Positions 1 through 11,667 are shown, counted from the first letter of the stretch. The stretch: 64,000 nt of DNA from Vandiemenella viatica (GCA_031002005.1 JARYHS010013631.1:70677832-70741831), one strand, 5' to 3'. A program made the numbers and translations. Notes: generated by a model from the letters alone, not told the origin.

Positions 1-1485
1 TACCACAATATTGCTATAGATCTAAATCTACTTAAATAAAACACATAGTTAAGTTCTTACCTATTCTACACATGCACTTATTCTACAAAATTAGATGATT
101 TTGCTTATTCCTTTTAACAACGCTGCCAAAACAGTTCAACGCTATTTCAGTAACCAATTAACGTGAATGCAAATAAGATAAAATGACTATCATTTCTAAA
201 TCTTTAAGAAATCGTTTTCAGTCTTTGCAATATATTGTTAGATGTGAAAACTTGATCTCACAAGAAAAGGAAAATTAGTTAGCTAGCATGCAATTACTGC
301 ACTAGATAAGCATCATATTTTCTCATGTCCACGGTACATTTATTAGACGTACTTTGCGAAGCGCTAGACGTAGAACTGCGTATTTGCGTATTCCTGTCTG
401 ACTATAACACTTACTGTATCTCAGCTATCAACATGATGCGACTTTCCATTCGCAAATTAATTCTCTCTCACTCAGAGAATTCATGACATTTATCGTCATT
501 ACAAAGTGAAACGAAAGGTATCAACCTTCGTTCATTCAAGCAACACAGAACGCTAGAAATGCACAACGCTCTCTAATCCTGGTCTTACCTTATTTGCCAT
601 GTAGAACATGCTGAAGGCATCTAGACTAAAACGTCCGTAGCTTACTCAATTACATTGCACCATTTTTTTATTACCATGGGCAAGTAAATCAGACACAGGA
701 AACATGTACGCTTTGCTCAGTTCTAAATCCTACTCTCTGTTTTATACCGCATTTTACTTCGCTCGTCATAATACTCTCGATTGTTATTCACTGCTGCTAG
801 CTTTGGTGTTGTCATATAAATTATTTATTAATCTACTTCCTTTCCCTGCATGTCTTGCAAATTTAAATGACTGATTGACCTTGTTAACCACTCGCCCTTT
901 TTACAATACTGCAACTTATTTCTGGAATTACACGATTCAAATTCCTAATTCATGAAAAATATTCATTCACAAAACTGTTATGCTACTGTGCATTACTGTC
1001 CTTTGAACACATGATTAACGTTAGACGAAGTTATTTCTTTGAACAGAAAACCTTCTTTATAGATCATCCCACTATCTCTGCTTACTCCATTTTATTACCG
1101 GAATGAAACATCGATTTCTACTGTTGCCTCATAAAAGAGCAAATGATTCCCTTTTATTTTCGGGTACAGCGTTTCTTTTAATCTACTGGAGATACGTAAC
1201 ACAGCAAATCATAAAATCTGCAGCTAATTCATAAATGCAACAAATTTACTCTTTCCTCCAAAAGAAAATTATATAATGTTTAGATTCTCTACATCTACAA
1301 AGAATATTAATATCACTCACTTTCGAGTATATTCCTAGCAACTATCTAGAATGAACTGACTAAACTTAAAAATCCTTATTGCTTAATCATATAAATTTAT
1401 GTATCAAGGTCATATGTACGAGCTCAAAACATCATGAATCACCAGATCATATTTTCCAGGTGCACAAAACCAAGGAATCTTGATT
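1..1485. other. AT-rich stretch without a recognisable gene
   Basis: No long open frame, tRNA or terminal repeat was recognised. It lies downstream of the minus-strand gag-like ORF, where the rest of an LTR element would be expected. No protease, reverse transcriptase or integrase motif and no second copy of the LTR at 3274 was seen. Confidence 0.4.
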
Positions 1486-2640
1486 CTATAACCTCTTTAA
1501 TCTACCATGAACTACCTGAAACCATTTCTCACATTCTGAGACTCTTCCGCCAGAAGTATTTCCACATCCGGACACACTGTGCCAAACAGAAAAATTTTCG
1601 GCCCTCTTACTGATTTTCCTACATTTTTGCAATTTCAATAGCATTGAAATAACCTTGCAACAAGCGAATGCGTGTAAAAATTCTGACTGTTTGGTTTGTT
1701 GGACAACATGAATACGGAAAAACTCGCATTCAGAGATTTTTCCATCCACGCTTACACAAGGTGATTCCTTATGATTCAAAGAATTTTGTTTGCCTGTTCG
1801 GCTCGCAAACGAAATCATGGACACAGCAGGTGTCATCGCATTTTCCACTAAATTTACATACTGCGAGTCTTTTCTTTCTCTGCCAAAAACCAATACTTTA
1901 CTTGCTAGAGGAAACCCTTTCTTTGATACGAATGCAACACTAATGTAATCCTGATTAACCATTTTTCTCGATTTCATCACAATCTTCGGACTGCTATACA
2001 CAGTTGGGATAACTGCACTGACTTTGGCAAACGATTCGCTCGTGACAAGAATGAGAGTGTCTGTCTGCTGACATTCACATTCAGTGCCTGTTTCTAGTGA
2101 CTGAACGTCGTAATTCTCCGCTTCCCGAAAGCTTTCTTCTCCGATGCCTGCACAAATTGAGTCTGTATTCTCAAAATTGTTTATTTCCTTAGTGAAACTT
2201 GAAACTTCTTCCCTCACTATTGAGCGAACTTCCGACTTCAAATCTGCTTTCAACTCAGCAAATTCTCCTCTGACAATTTTCATTTGAGAAGTCGTTTTAC
2301 CTAATTTTTGATCAATTGCGTCACACCGCGAATCTATTCCTTCCAAACGCGAATCTACTCTTTCCATTTGTGACTTCACTTCAGTTCGAAAATCATCCAC
2401 TTGTGATTTTATTTCAGTTCGAAAATCATGGAATTGTGATTTTATTTCGGAATGCATGCCTCTCAAAAAATCCATTATTGATCCCAAAGTTATCGGTTGC
2501 AATTCAGCAACAGTTTCTTCCCGTGAATTTAAGTTATCGGTTGGTAATAACGAATCTACAACTTCATGTATTTCGGATTGATCAAACGGTTCTACTCCAA
2601 CACTTGTCCCCGGTAACACAGAATTTTCCTCGGCATTCAT
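1486..2640 (-). CDS. gag-like coiled-coil protein of an LTR retrotransposon
   Basis: The frame encodes about 384 residues from the ATG at 2640; it stays open to 2745, but the extra 35 residues are hydrophobic and look like leader. Residues about 50-150 form a charged coiled coil with an approximate 11-residue repeat (EIKSQ..DFRT, EVKSQMERV), followed by D/R-rich heptads. This is the layout of the N-terminal part of many insect Gypsy gag proteins. No CCHC zinc knuckle, protease or RT motif is visible in the C-terminal half. The ORF lies about 600 bp inside a primer-binding site and LTR on the same strand, which supports a gag identity. With no pol in the window, the element is either non-autonomous or continues beyond the left edge. 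A host coiled-coil gene is less likely. Confidence 0.55.
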   Translation of the reverse strand: MNAEENSVLPGTSVGVEPFDQSEIHEVVDSLLPTDNLNSREETVAELQPITLGSIMDFLRGMHSEIKSQFHDFRTEIKSQVDDFRTEVKSQMERVDSRLEGIDSRCDAIDQKLGKTTSQMKIVRGEFAELKADLKSEVRSIVREEVSSFTKEINNFENTDSICAGIGEESFREAENYDVQSLETGTECECQQTDTLILVTSESFAKVSAVIPTVYSSPKIVMKSRKMVNQDYISVAFVSKKGFPLASKVLVFGRERKDSQYVNLVENAMTPAVSMISFASRTGKQNSLNHKESPCVSVDGKISECEFFRIHVVQQTKQSEFLHAFACCKVISMLLKLQKCRKISKRAENFSVWHSVSGCGNTSGGRVSECEKWFQVVHGRLKRL

Positions 2641-3250
2641 ATTGATGATCCTATTCCTTAATCGCATTAATGTAAAAATGGACTTCAAAATAATACAGAA
2701 TTTATCCCACCAAGCAATGAAATTTAACACAGCAACAGAAAACACGGCTCATATACGAAACAATTGTAATCAATCCGCCATACCATAAGAAATGACAATA
2801 TAACCCCACGTCAAATCACAATAAAGCAAGACAAACGAATGAAACAACGCCGCATTGCAACGAACATAACACAACAAATTTCAATGAAACCAATATACCA
2901 TCAGAAAACTAAATACATTAAGACACAACAAAATGTGATAAAACAAACGAAATAATTGACACAACATCTGAACACCGGACTGCATTAAGCTGAAGCTGGA
3001 AAGAAAATACACACTGTATATTCTACAAGCTCTACAAAAGGAAAACAAACAGAAAATACAAGAAACACAAATCATTCACTCCGCCAAGACAGAAGTTCAC
3101 CTGCTTCGCCATCTGAAATTAGCTGACATGCATATCCAAGCATTAACTAAATATCTCATGAAGTGAGAAAAATTAAACTAAACAAAACAAGCTCCAATAA
3201 AAATTTTGAATTTAACTTGAGGGTTAAAATGTGAATTTTGACCATCGGAA
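2641..3250 (-). other. 5' leader of the LTR element
   Basis: Non-coding, AT-rich DNA between the primer-binding site and the gag-like ATG, in the position of an untranslated leader or packaging region. No other feature was seen. Confidence 0.4.
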
Positions 3251-3268
3251 GCCCCACGTTGGGCGCCA
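3251..3268 (-). promoter_or_regulatory. tRNA-Lys(CUU) primer-binding site
   Basis: The plus strand reads GCCCCACGTTGGGCGCCA, which matches the 3' end of insect tRNA-Lys(CUU) including the CCA tail. On the minus strand this is the site where minus-strand DNA synthesis would be primed. It lies 5 nt from the TG/CA edge of the LTR at 3274, the usual spacing. This fixes the element as an LTR retrotransposon read right to left. Confidence 0.85.
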
Positions 3269-3273
3269 ATTTA

Positions 3274-4216
3274 TGTAGTGTCCCGCTCTGTATGTCTCTG
3301 GGATTAACTACTTTATAAACAGTTTACTGATTAATACAAAATAAATGATTGTTGGTGGGGTTCTCTTCCGAGGTGGTCCTTCACATTAATACAAGTGAAA
3401 CATGAATTATTAATGAGAAACATATTGATTTTATTGATTTTATACATAGAAAGCAAAGTTATTTCGGAGAAACAATTACTTGAATGGGTAAATGGTTGTT
3501 CCCTCTTTGGTACTGGAATTTACAGTTCTTTAATTTTGTTGGAGCTCGTTGTGGTCTCTGTAGACGATGCGTTACCGTAATGTTGAGCAGCGCAATGAGA
3601 AGAGTCGTGTCGGTGACCCGCGACGGGGCTTGCAGAGCTGCGTCGTGTTTCGGCAGGCCAGGTAGTCGACCCGCTGAGCGAAGGGTGGAGTGGCGTCTGG
3701 AGTCTCTCCTCCGCGACAGCCGGCAGCTCGTCCTCGACCCCGGGGGACCTCAGCAATGTGTCCTCAGTAGCGCAGATCGCCCGCTGCTGTCTGCTCGCGT
3801 CGAACCAGAGTCCCTCTCGTCCAGTCTCCGCCGGTCCGACATCAAGTGTCCGTCCTCCGTCAATTCTGCCTTCCTCGTAGACTCGCCTTGGGCGGAGTTC
3901 GTTCCTCTTCTCTCTCCCGATTGGTCGAATATATAATAAAAAAACAAAAAATATCAGCAACCAGCGAGAATGAATTCCATTGGCTGGGATAACCCCACCA
4001 CCAGCGTCATTTTCTTGGTTGGTCATCCCCCTCCATATAACCATAGTCTCTGTGGGCTGCACTTCTTAAGAACAAACAGTTTATTGTTAAAGAATGTTTC
4101 TTCGCCAGCGACGTCTGCGAAATGTCTGACAGCTCTGCTGGAACATTTTATGATTGGGGCTCTCAAAGAAACCTTTCATTCGTCGAACATCCACACAGGG
4201 GAGCTCACAATGTAAC
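3274..4216 (-). repeat. long terminal repeat (5' LTR in minus orientation)
   Basis: The left edge is TGTAGTGTCC, placed by its 5-nt distance to the primer-binding site. The right edge is uncertain: CA-ending candidates are ...GCTCACA near 4209 and ...TGTAACA near 4216. The centre (about 3590-3900) is much more GC-rich than the flanks. Open frames inside this segment, on both strands, lack any family signature and are treated as chance. The partner LTR is not in the window, so a target duplication cannot be tested. Confidence 0.6.
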
Positions 4217-4640
4217 ACTGTGTCCATTGTTTTAAACAAACCTCTACTATATCCGAGAAGCTCTCCATCACTTCAGTAAATTAATGCCCCAAAACACTCG
4301 GTAACACAAGGGAAGTCTGTTATTTTGAACGTCAACCAGACCTCAATAAAGTACATTCTTTATTACTCACTAGCCTGTCCACTAGGTTACAACCATTATC
4401 CTTTCTATGACAAGTAATAATATCAAACATTACTCATGTCGGTCGAGAACTGCACTCAAATCAAATGAAATGAACTTATGTAAATTAAATACATTATGGT
4501 AATAACGCTACTGAATCTAACAACAACATTTCTTGTTACTGATAAATAATGAGATCTACAGAATGGGACATCTCAAGTTGTATAAAGTAAACCTTAAAGC
4601 TGCGGATGAGAAACATATTTTAAGCTCAGAGTTACTCGAT
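4217..4640. other. AT-rich spacer
   Basis: No gene or repeat boundary recognised. Confidence 0.4.
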
Positions 4641-4645
4641 AAAAA

Positions 4646-5020
4646 GAATACATAGAGATACTGTATAATGGGGATGATTTGAACAACACTTTACTGGAAA
4701 AAGAAGGCAGTGTCTACATTTCTGATTCAGGAGATACTGTTTTAAGAACAGAATTTGATAGAGCTCTAAAAGATTTGAAAATAACTAAGGCAGTTTCAAT
4801 TGCTGATATTCCTGCAGAACTTCTAAAATCTTTAGGAGAAGAAGGAATCAAAAGATGCATGAGTTAAAAATGGGGTGAAATATGTTAGTAGTCTATCCCA
4901 ATTCAACTTTTATATAGAAGAAGCAATATAGGAAATAAAAGGAAAAGCTGAATGTGTCATGAGTATTCAAAAAGAAAAAAAATCAGTATGCCTAGATTTG
5001 CTGATGACATCTTGCTGAAA
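4646..5020 (+). pseudogene. RTE-type LINE reverse transcriptase fragment
   Basis: The frame 4646-4867 translates to an RTE-like segment with the block IPAELLKSLGEEGIK, which normally precedes the RT palm motifs. After a stop at 4867 a second in-frame piece at 4988 reads MPRFADDILL, the catalytic FADD box. The motif A to motif B region between them is missing, so this is an internally deleted, dead copy. Family knowledge: such proteins are endonuclease/RT polyproteins of about 800-1000 residues. Confidence 0.7.
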
Positions 5021-6170
5021 CGTTACGAATTTATATAAAATAGTTGATTTATATTGCTGATAAGACATCTTTAACGTAACTGACTTACTTTTCTGTTTTT
5101 CCTTACAGACGCTTGTTTTGGATTTAACCAAATATAGCCATCAGAACATTTTCTATTTAACAACCTACTGCTCCTGCGTATGTGATGTTACTGGCATAAA
5201 TTTATGGACCATCAGCAACTCGCAAACTATTTGCTGTGCAATAAGCGATAAAATTCCTTTGTAATCACGTTCGATACCGGAACACTAATAAAAATTAATA
5301 CATAAATACCGGAATACGGAGATTAAATAAATTGTTTCTAATATTATTCATTCCAATTTTTTTCACAACTTGGTTCTCTTGCCTGTAAGACTTCAAAATA
5401 ACAAACAGGAAATTTTTGAATGAGGAAAACAAATAGCCAAATATGTGACTATTAGCTGTCATCCTTTGACATTTCTCAAATATAGGTGCTCTCAGAATTT
5501 TGTTAGAGGCTGCGAATACGGGAACCGGAATCACAGTAGTTAACGCCTAGCTCTTGCGCTCCCCAAGGGTAAGCATAAGCAAAACTAAACGGGACACATT
5601 AAGCCATCATCTGTGATGAGACTTGAGTGGATATTAAGATAAGAATTAGGAGTAGTGTGAGAAAGAAAAGAGACGACCATGATCATAAGCTAGCTCTATA
5701 TTTCTTACATAAAGGAGTAATAAATAAACTTTGTGAGGCAGTCAAGGACTGAACATCGAGTTATGTAGTGAACAATTTATCACAAAGAGTGAAAGAATTT
5801 AAAGTTAAAATAAGTACGTTGCAAATTTATATGTGTAGAGAAATTGTCACCACAACATGGGCTTCATCGCAATTAATAATCTATGCTAATAAAACGCTAA
5901 TCTTGGTCATTGTGTCTTTCACGCTGCGACGTCACGCCACCAGCTTTCGCTGCAGGATTAGCAGCGACCAGAGATATTATTGCATGGTAGACGTTATCAA
6001 ATTTATTTAATATCAGTTCTATTTATCGAAGTATCCGCAAAGAAGTGTGTTGCCAGAACACTGAAAGAAAAATATGTATTGCGTTGAAATTAACGAATTA
6101 ATATTATTAGTAGCTTTTTATTTATTATAATTGTTCAATGTAAATTATTTCGGTTAATTCTTAATCTATT
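5021..6170. other. AT-rich spacer
   Basis: Nothing recognised. Short open frames here have no family signature. Confidence 0.4.
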
Positions 6171-6174
6171 GATA

Positions 6175-6490
6175 TGAAAGATAAGGTAAATGTAAAAGTC
6201 ACGGGGTTCCGACGGCTCCTGCCACTTCCCGTAGGATTCACGGAGATAGATCTCCGCACTCCCTGTACAACCTTCGGCATTAGATTGGATGTGACGGGGT
6301 CAGCGCCACTCTCCGGCCGTTCTTTACCTTCCCGCGGAGTTTCCTCCACGGTACTCATTGGATAGCAGGCTGAGTGGTCCTGGGCAGTCGTTCCGGAAGT
6401 AAAGCTTCGAGGAGAAATCCTCGGCTTCGTAGGGGATCGAACCCTGATCGTCTGGGCCGCAGTCAGGCGCTCTACCATCTGAATTTTCGG
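6175..6490 (-). mobile_element. tRNA-derived SINE (family C), minus orientation
   Basis: On the minus strand, starting near 6480, there is a tRNA-like head with an A box (TGGTAGAGCGCC) and a B box (GGTTCGATCCC), followed by about 230 bp of unique GC-rich body. Pol III would transcribe it right to left. It differs in body sequence from the other SINE families here. Open frames on both strands across it are incidental. Confidence 0.65.
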
Positions 6491-6545
6491 ACAACAATGT
6501 CAGCGGATATTTTGATTAGATTGAAACGTAGCATGGGTCAGAATT

Positions 6546-6787
6546 TCCCCCCCCCCAATGGCTTTCGGCATCTTAGGCCATACAGCCAGCTCGATAGTAA
6601 CTATATGTCACTCATTGCTATTTGTTTCTCCACTATGAATTTTTTTGCAGCTAATTAGACACACCACAGGATGGACGCGATATTCACAGACACTACACTT
6701 AAACACCCATGTCCGCGGCCGGATTCGAACCGGCGACCTTCAGCACGCGGAGCTAGCACTCTAGCACCTACGCTACCGAAGCCAGCA
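6546..6787 (-). mobile_element. tRNA-derived SINE (family B) with a 13-bp target duplication
   Basis: The minus strand reads from a tRNA-like head (A box near 6770, B box GGTTCGAATCC near 6720) into a body ending in GAGCTGGCTGTATGGCC. It is flanked by the perfect direct repeat ATGGGTCAGAATT at 6533-6545 and 6788-6800, the footprint of target-primed retroposition. A shorter plus-strand relative lies at 8730. Confidence 0.85.
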
Positions 6788-7085
6788 ATGGGTCAGAATT
6801 ACACCTGGCATTTTATGGTACAGAAGAGGGCATAAGTAATTTAATTTATTGTTTTCATGAGTGCCATATTACTTTGCTGTAAGTAGTGCAATATTGGCCG
6901 CGATCTATGCGGCATAGACCACGATTAAAACTAATATCATGCGGCATAACATAAGTTGTTATGATTTATTTTAACTTCCTTTTCTTTCAGCCGAATGTAA
7001 CTGAAGATTTTGGGTCAAGTTTATATTGCGGTGTATGATGTCACTAACATGCGATACAGTGAATGTATCAACTCGCGTGTAAATA

Positions 7086-7283
7086 GATTTTTTTTTTTTT
7101 TTTTATTTTTTTTTGTAACTGCTTTACGTCTCTTTTTAACATCCAGGTCTTTAGAGACGGGAAAGGATGGGGGGCAAGGATGGTGGCAAGGAATGGGAAG
7201 GAATTCGGCCATGGCCTTTTGAAGGAAGCATCCCGGCATTTGCCTGGAGTGATTTGGGGAAACCATGGAAAACCCGTGTAAAT
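7086..7283 (-). mobile_element. SINE family A, head-truncated, minus orientation
   Basis: Starts with a poly(T) run at 7088-7110 (poly(A) tail on the minus strand), then the family A body with GGAATTCGGCCATGGCC and GATTTGGGGAAACCATGG. The tRNA-like head is missing. Family A has about 13 copies in this window. Confidence 0.8.
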
Positions 7284-7295
7284 AGAAGCTTTGAT

Positions 7296-8725
7296 TTTCT
7301 TCTAGTCGCACAATTAGAGAAGTTTGTGGTTAGGTTGAAATGAACCTGGACCATGACGACACTGAAACTTTTTGATACAGCGTAAGAAATTTAATTGGGC
7401 GTTATTTTATAACTATTAAGCAGCTGGTAATAAATGGCTTGCAAGAACATTCCATTTAACTCATCTCTTTTGAGGGGCTTTGAGACTAGTTGATAATAAT
7501 AATAATATTTAAAGTTGACTGTGTATAAATTTTGTTTGCAAAAACTGCCACAAACAGAACATTTAATTATAGAAATTAGTAAAATGATTTTTTTTAAAAC
7601 ACAGATAAATCATTTAACAATAGCAAATAAGGATTCCCTTATTCAGAAGGATTAAGCTCTGTACTTGTAGGAAACAGGTAACGTTACAGTATACGGCAAT
7701 AATTGTCATCAACTGGGGTAGAACAAAGTAGAAGTGTGTGTGGTAAATGTATGCTACTGCCCACCCTTCTTGCGTCTGATATTCCCTGTGAGTCCGTATA
7801 TTTTCAAATAATCACAAAGCACGACCAGGACTGTTCCGCACAATATGCATTAGTGATACACCACTGCCCTGTAATTACAACCCCGCTCATTGGCTCCGAG
7901 TTGCATCAAGCAGCAACACCCCATTCCAATGTCACTGTTGTATTGGAATCAGTGATGGAAGTGTCGTTGAAAACTGTACCACCATGAAACAACTGAGCTG
8001 CTGCAATTAAAAAAAAAAAAAAATTAGATCCTAGTAATACGACGGCAGCTAAGCGGTTACTTTTTCAGGAAAATCGCAATCTGAAATAATTTCAGTAATT
8101 TGTACTGCTTACACTACCTGTCGTGCCACTGAGTATGAGAAGTCTTGAGTAATGATCTTGAGAACCGCTAACCACTTTACTTGTATGCGCGTCCACAATT
8201 CAGTCGAACTAAGGAGTTTTACTGGTGAAATCATCTGTGATGAAAGGCGACGTGTTTAGGGAATTTGCAGCCCGGGGAAAAACTGGTATATTATGTATTA
8301 GTAAGAAGAAAGGGTGTGGTTACAATTTCTATAATTTCATTCAGCAAGTGTTCACTGCCATATTCGATTACGATATGACTGCAAATTTTATTGAATCTCA
8401 CTCCATCTCAAATGTTCTATTATGTTGTTTAATAACTGCGATGGAGCTTATAGTATGATGGTAATTTCCCCACACAACTACTTTTTCATTACGTGAAGTT
8501 TTACTCCGAATTCTCACCCTTCCCTGGTATTTTTGGAAACGAATGTGGATCTCGGCTTTAATTACTCCTACTGTACGATCTTCAACGTCTTTTAACCGGT
8601 TATATTGAGAACTGATATGAAATTAATCACATGAAATGTGCTGCAACATCTGATGACTGAACACGTCTGAGATAATTAGAAATACATTAGTGTTATATAA
8701 CAGTTATATCCAGCATAACTATTGA
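7296..8725. other. AT-rich spacer
   Basis: No gene recognised. Contains an A run near 8008-8022. Short open frames (for example 7703-7987) lack family signatures. Confidence 0.4.
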
Positions 8726-8729
8726 AACT

Positions 8730-8893
8730 GCCGGCCTCGGTAGCGTTGGGGCTAGAGTGCTAGCTACGCGTACCGAAGGTCGCCGGTTCGAGTCCGGCCG
8801 AGGGCATGGGTGTTTAGTGTTGTGTCTGTGAATGTCTTGTCCGTGTTGTAGTTTGAGCTGGCTGTATGGCCCAGTAGCCGAATGCCATTTAAA
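8730..8893 (+). mobile_element. tRNA-derived SINE (family B), plus orientation, internally shortened
   Basis: Head GCCGGCCTCGGTAGCG with B box GGTTCGAGTCC, then the family B body ending GAGCTGGCTGTATGGCC. About 75 bp shorter than the copy at 6546-6787 because part of the middle is absent. Confidence 0.75.
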
Positions 8894-9169
8894 AAAACTA
8901 CACAGGATACTGTGGATACTGATTCGAACCGGCCGCGGTAGTGTAGAAGCTATAACGCTGGCGATATGTAATCAGATATACTACGATATTGATGACTGCA
9001 AGTTATTTGAACCATTATATTAATAACAAGGAACTTTTCATTATGGCGAACTAAAATTCATCATACACTTTTTTATAACACCTAATTGCTAGTTTTAACT
9101 GTGCATAGTCCACTGTTGAAACAGGATCGTATGATTCTTCAGTCACATATACATTCTTAATGTGTTCAC

Positions 9170-9345
9170 CGAGAGTGGTGGGTGGGCAGAAACGCTCGGC
9201 TCCGCATTCGTGAGGACGCAGGTTCGGATCCGTGTACCGCCATATAGATTTCTATTTTACATTGTTTTCCGAAATCACTCCACGTCGATGCCGGGATGAT
9301 TCCTTTGAAAGACCAGGGCCAAAATCCTTCCCGTTAAATAGAATA
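9170..9345 (+). mobile_element. SINE family A, plus orientation, diverged
   Basis: tRNA-like head with B box GGTTCGGATCC followed by family A body words (ATCACTCCACG, GCCGGGATGATTCCTTTG). Degenerate, and the tail is not clear. Confidence 0.6.
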
Positions 9346-9864
9346 TTCACGTAACACTTTAAATGGTAACGTGTTCACAAACTCGTTGTAGTACTTCATA
9401 AATTGAAGACCACGAATTATTGGTCTTGACGGCACTAGTCATTGTGCAGGATGAGTTTTGCTCTGGTACTTACATGTCAATTCGCTAAGCACACGCCACT
9501 GGTAGGAACAGCATTGTTGAAAAAATAGATAGTTGTTGCCCCATACACTGTTCGGGAAGAGACAATATGGATTCCAAGTGACAAACTCGTTTGCGAATGC
9601 TCACTATTGCTTTTAAAAAATAAAATATTGTTTTAAAAATCCGCTAACTTTATTGACTGCCTGGATCATCACTTCTCACGCTTCAAGTGTAACAGTTATT
9701 TTATTTTACCCAACCTTATCGAGTGCAACTATCGGTTGGAAGTCAAGCTTCAATTAAAGATCGACAGTGAGCTGTTTGGTACCTTATACGACGGTGAAAA
9801 CAGAAGCTCTTCACTAAGGCATTTCAGCAGACTGAACCAAGTCGGCCTGTGCAGGAGATCGTTT
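9346..9864. other. AT-rich spacer
   Basis: Nothing recognised before the transposon terminal repeat at 9867. Confidence 0.4.
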
Positions 9865-9866
9865 TA

Positions 9867-10724
9867 TACAGGGCGTTCGCCGGAAAACGCTACCCTCCCA
9901 GTCTGTTGCCGTCGGCAACTTGCTCGGTCAGTCCAGCCAGCAGTTTCCGCCACACGGCACCGTGAATCACCGCACTGTTTAACACCTCCGCTGCCCCAAC
10001 AGTGCAGTGCAGTGACCCTTACATTGTTAAGAACGGTTTCTTTGCATTGTAGATAGTTTGTGACTTCAGTCTCTTATTAATCAGTGTTGTGAATAAACGT
10101 TTCTTTGCGGTTTGGCTGGTTTGGGGCTTCATACTCTTATTAATCTGTACCGTGTTTGAATGTGAGTAAAATTATGGTACGTTACAGTTTGCAACAAAGA
10201 ATATTTCTCTACGATACATATGTGAAGAAGAAGTCGTTTAAAAAGTGTCGCAGTAAATTTCGTCGCGAATTTCCTGGCGCTTTACTGCCAGCTAAATCAA
10301 CAATTCTGCGTCTGGTTAAAAAAGTAAGAGAAACGGGTTCATTTTTTAACAAAAAGAGACTGTCGGTCAACCGTATTCTCACAGAGGAGAAAATTGACGA
10401 TATCGCTTTTCGACTAGAACAGTCACCCAAAAAATCATTAAGTCAGTTAGGGCAGCGTGTGTCTCGAAATATGTTCAGAAGATGTGAAATGTGCATTACA
10501 CAAGAGGGTCAACACTTCCAGCATCTTTTATAAGGTAAGCTAATGAATTACGTCACATTTAAATGCTTAGCACACAAGTTTATGAAGTTTATGAAGCGTA
10601 ATTATTATGAAATAGTCCGCGGCTGACGGTCGAACAATGCCGGAAACTGACCGCTCGCTCGCCGGGAGCAGTTTCTTCCTTGTAGCGCTAACAGTGGGTT
10701 GCGTTTCCCGGCGAACGCCCTGTA
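9867..10724 (+). mobile_element. internally deleted Tc1/mariner-type DNA transposon
   Basis: Terminal inverted repeats of about 25-30 bp start TACAGGGCGTTCGCCGG and are near-identical at both ends (9867-9895 and 10696-10724). They are flanked by TA (9865-9866, 10725-10726), the target duplication of this superfamily. At 858 bp it is too short for a full transposase gene of about 1.1-1.3 kb. Its single ORF (10174-10533) lacks the catalytic domain. The same TACAGGG terminus occurs on the MITE at 48596. Confidence 0.8.
10174..10533 (+). CDS. DUF4817-type DNA-binding domain fused to a transposase C-terminal tail
   Basis: A 119-residue frame from the ATG at 10174; an open extension upstream has no ATG. 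Residues 1 to about 93 match the helix-turn-helix region known as DUF4817 in insect transposases: YSLQQRIFLYDTYVKKKSF, then KFRREFPG, then LPAKSTILRLVKKVRETGS, then the EQSPKKSL segment. Residues about 98-119 (RNMFRRCEMCITQEGQHFQHLL) resemble the extreme C-terminus of the same transposase type. The DDE/DDD catalytic core expected between them is absent, with the reading frame kept. It could still bind the terminal repeats and act as a repressor of a full-length relative (inference). No catalytic activity is possible. Confidence 0.7.
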   Translation: MVRYSLQQRIFLYDTYVKKKSFKKCRSKFRREFPGALLPAKSTILRLVKKVRETGSFFNKKRLSVNRILTEEKIDDIAFRLEQSPKKSLSQLGQRVSRNMFRRCEMCITQEGQHFQHLL

Positions 10725-10726
10725 TA

Positions 10727-11395
10727 AACCATAGGTTGACGGTGGTTAGTGTAGGACACCATTTCGAATTTTGTAGTATTTGAAATTCCATCCAGTGGAT
10801 GTTACGTGAGGAAGTGGATGAGGTAAATAGGAGGCAAAAAGAAGTCACGTGACCAGAAGTCGAACTGGCCTCCGAGGAATCTTTCCACCCATTTAGTTCC
10901 TCGAGGGGAATGTTGAACAATTTTCCTTAAGCATTGAAATGATTTTTTAAAAAAATGAGATACAGAAGTAGGTTTGTAAGGAAATTGCCATAGGGACATG
11001 AAAATAGCAATAATAATTACAGCATGCAAAAAATAGTTAAAACGGATTGTTGTACATGTAAAAATTGGAAGTACCGACGCGACGTATAGAAAGTGAAACC
11101 GGGAAAACAGTTATTTAGGCAAAATTGCAATATTTGCCTAAAAGTTGGATTCATGTTGCATGACATCATTGTAGACATGGCTTCATAGCTCTTCGATAGC
11201 CAATTCATTAGAGTCAGGGGAAGGGTGGGGAGGTTAGACGATTGAAGGTATATGATGAGAAAATAGAGTTACTAAAATAGAGTAAATCACTTCGGTTGGG
11301 TCACGTACTACTTGATATTGTCTATAGAAAAAGATCATGGGAAGCGAAGCGGAAGGGAAGATGCGAAGAGGAAAAATGTATTTTTAGAATGTTTA
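10727..11395. other. AT-rich spacer
   Basis: No gene recognised. Confidence 0.4.
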
Positions 11396-11397
11396 AA

Positions 11398-11612
11398 CAT
11401 TTTTTTCCTTAAGGCTTTACGCATCGTCAACGTCGAGGTCATTAGAGGCGGGATGGGACTGGGGACAAGGAACGGTAATGAATTCGGCCATGGCCTTCTG
11501 AAGGAAGCATCTCGGCATTCACCTGGAGTGATTTGGGGAAACCATGCAAAACCCAAATCTGGATGCCCGGAAGGGGATTTGAACCGCCGTCCTCCCGATT
11601 TGCAAGTTATCA
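11398..11612 (-). mobile_element. SINE family A, minus orientation
   Basis: T-rich start, then CTTTACGCATCGTCAACGTC (a second 3'-end subtype of the family), the GGAATTCGGCCATGGCC-type body and a B box on the minus strand (GGTTCAAATCCCC). The tRNA head is partial. Confidence 0.75.
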
Positions 11613-11667
11613 AAGAAGTTAGAACTTATAAACAAGATGCCCAGAATATAAGGAAATAGAGGATGTC

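Noticed and set aside
3484..4062. Overlapping open frames on both strands within the LTR
   Set aside because: They follow GC-rich composition of the LTR, have no domain, and no codon pattern favours one over the others.
6161..6658. Open frames across the SINEs
   Set aside because: They translate tRNA-derived repeat DNA; the same applies to frames at 11312, 15892, 18230, 31375 and 51298.
6700..6780. tRNA gene candidates in SINE heads (also 8730, 28740, 43220 and family A heads)
   Set aside because: A and B boxes are present but acceptor and anticodon arms do not pair, and each is joined to a repeated body.
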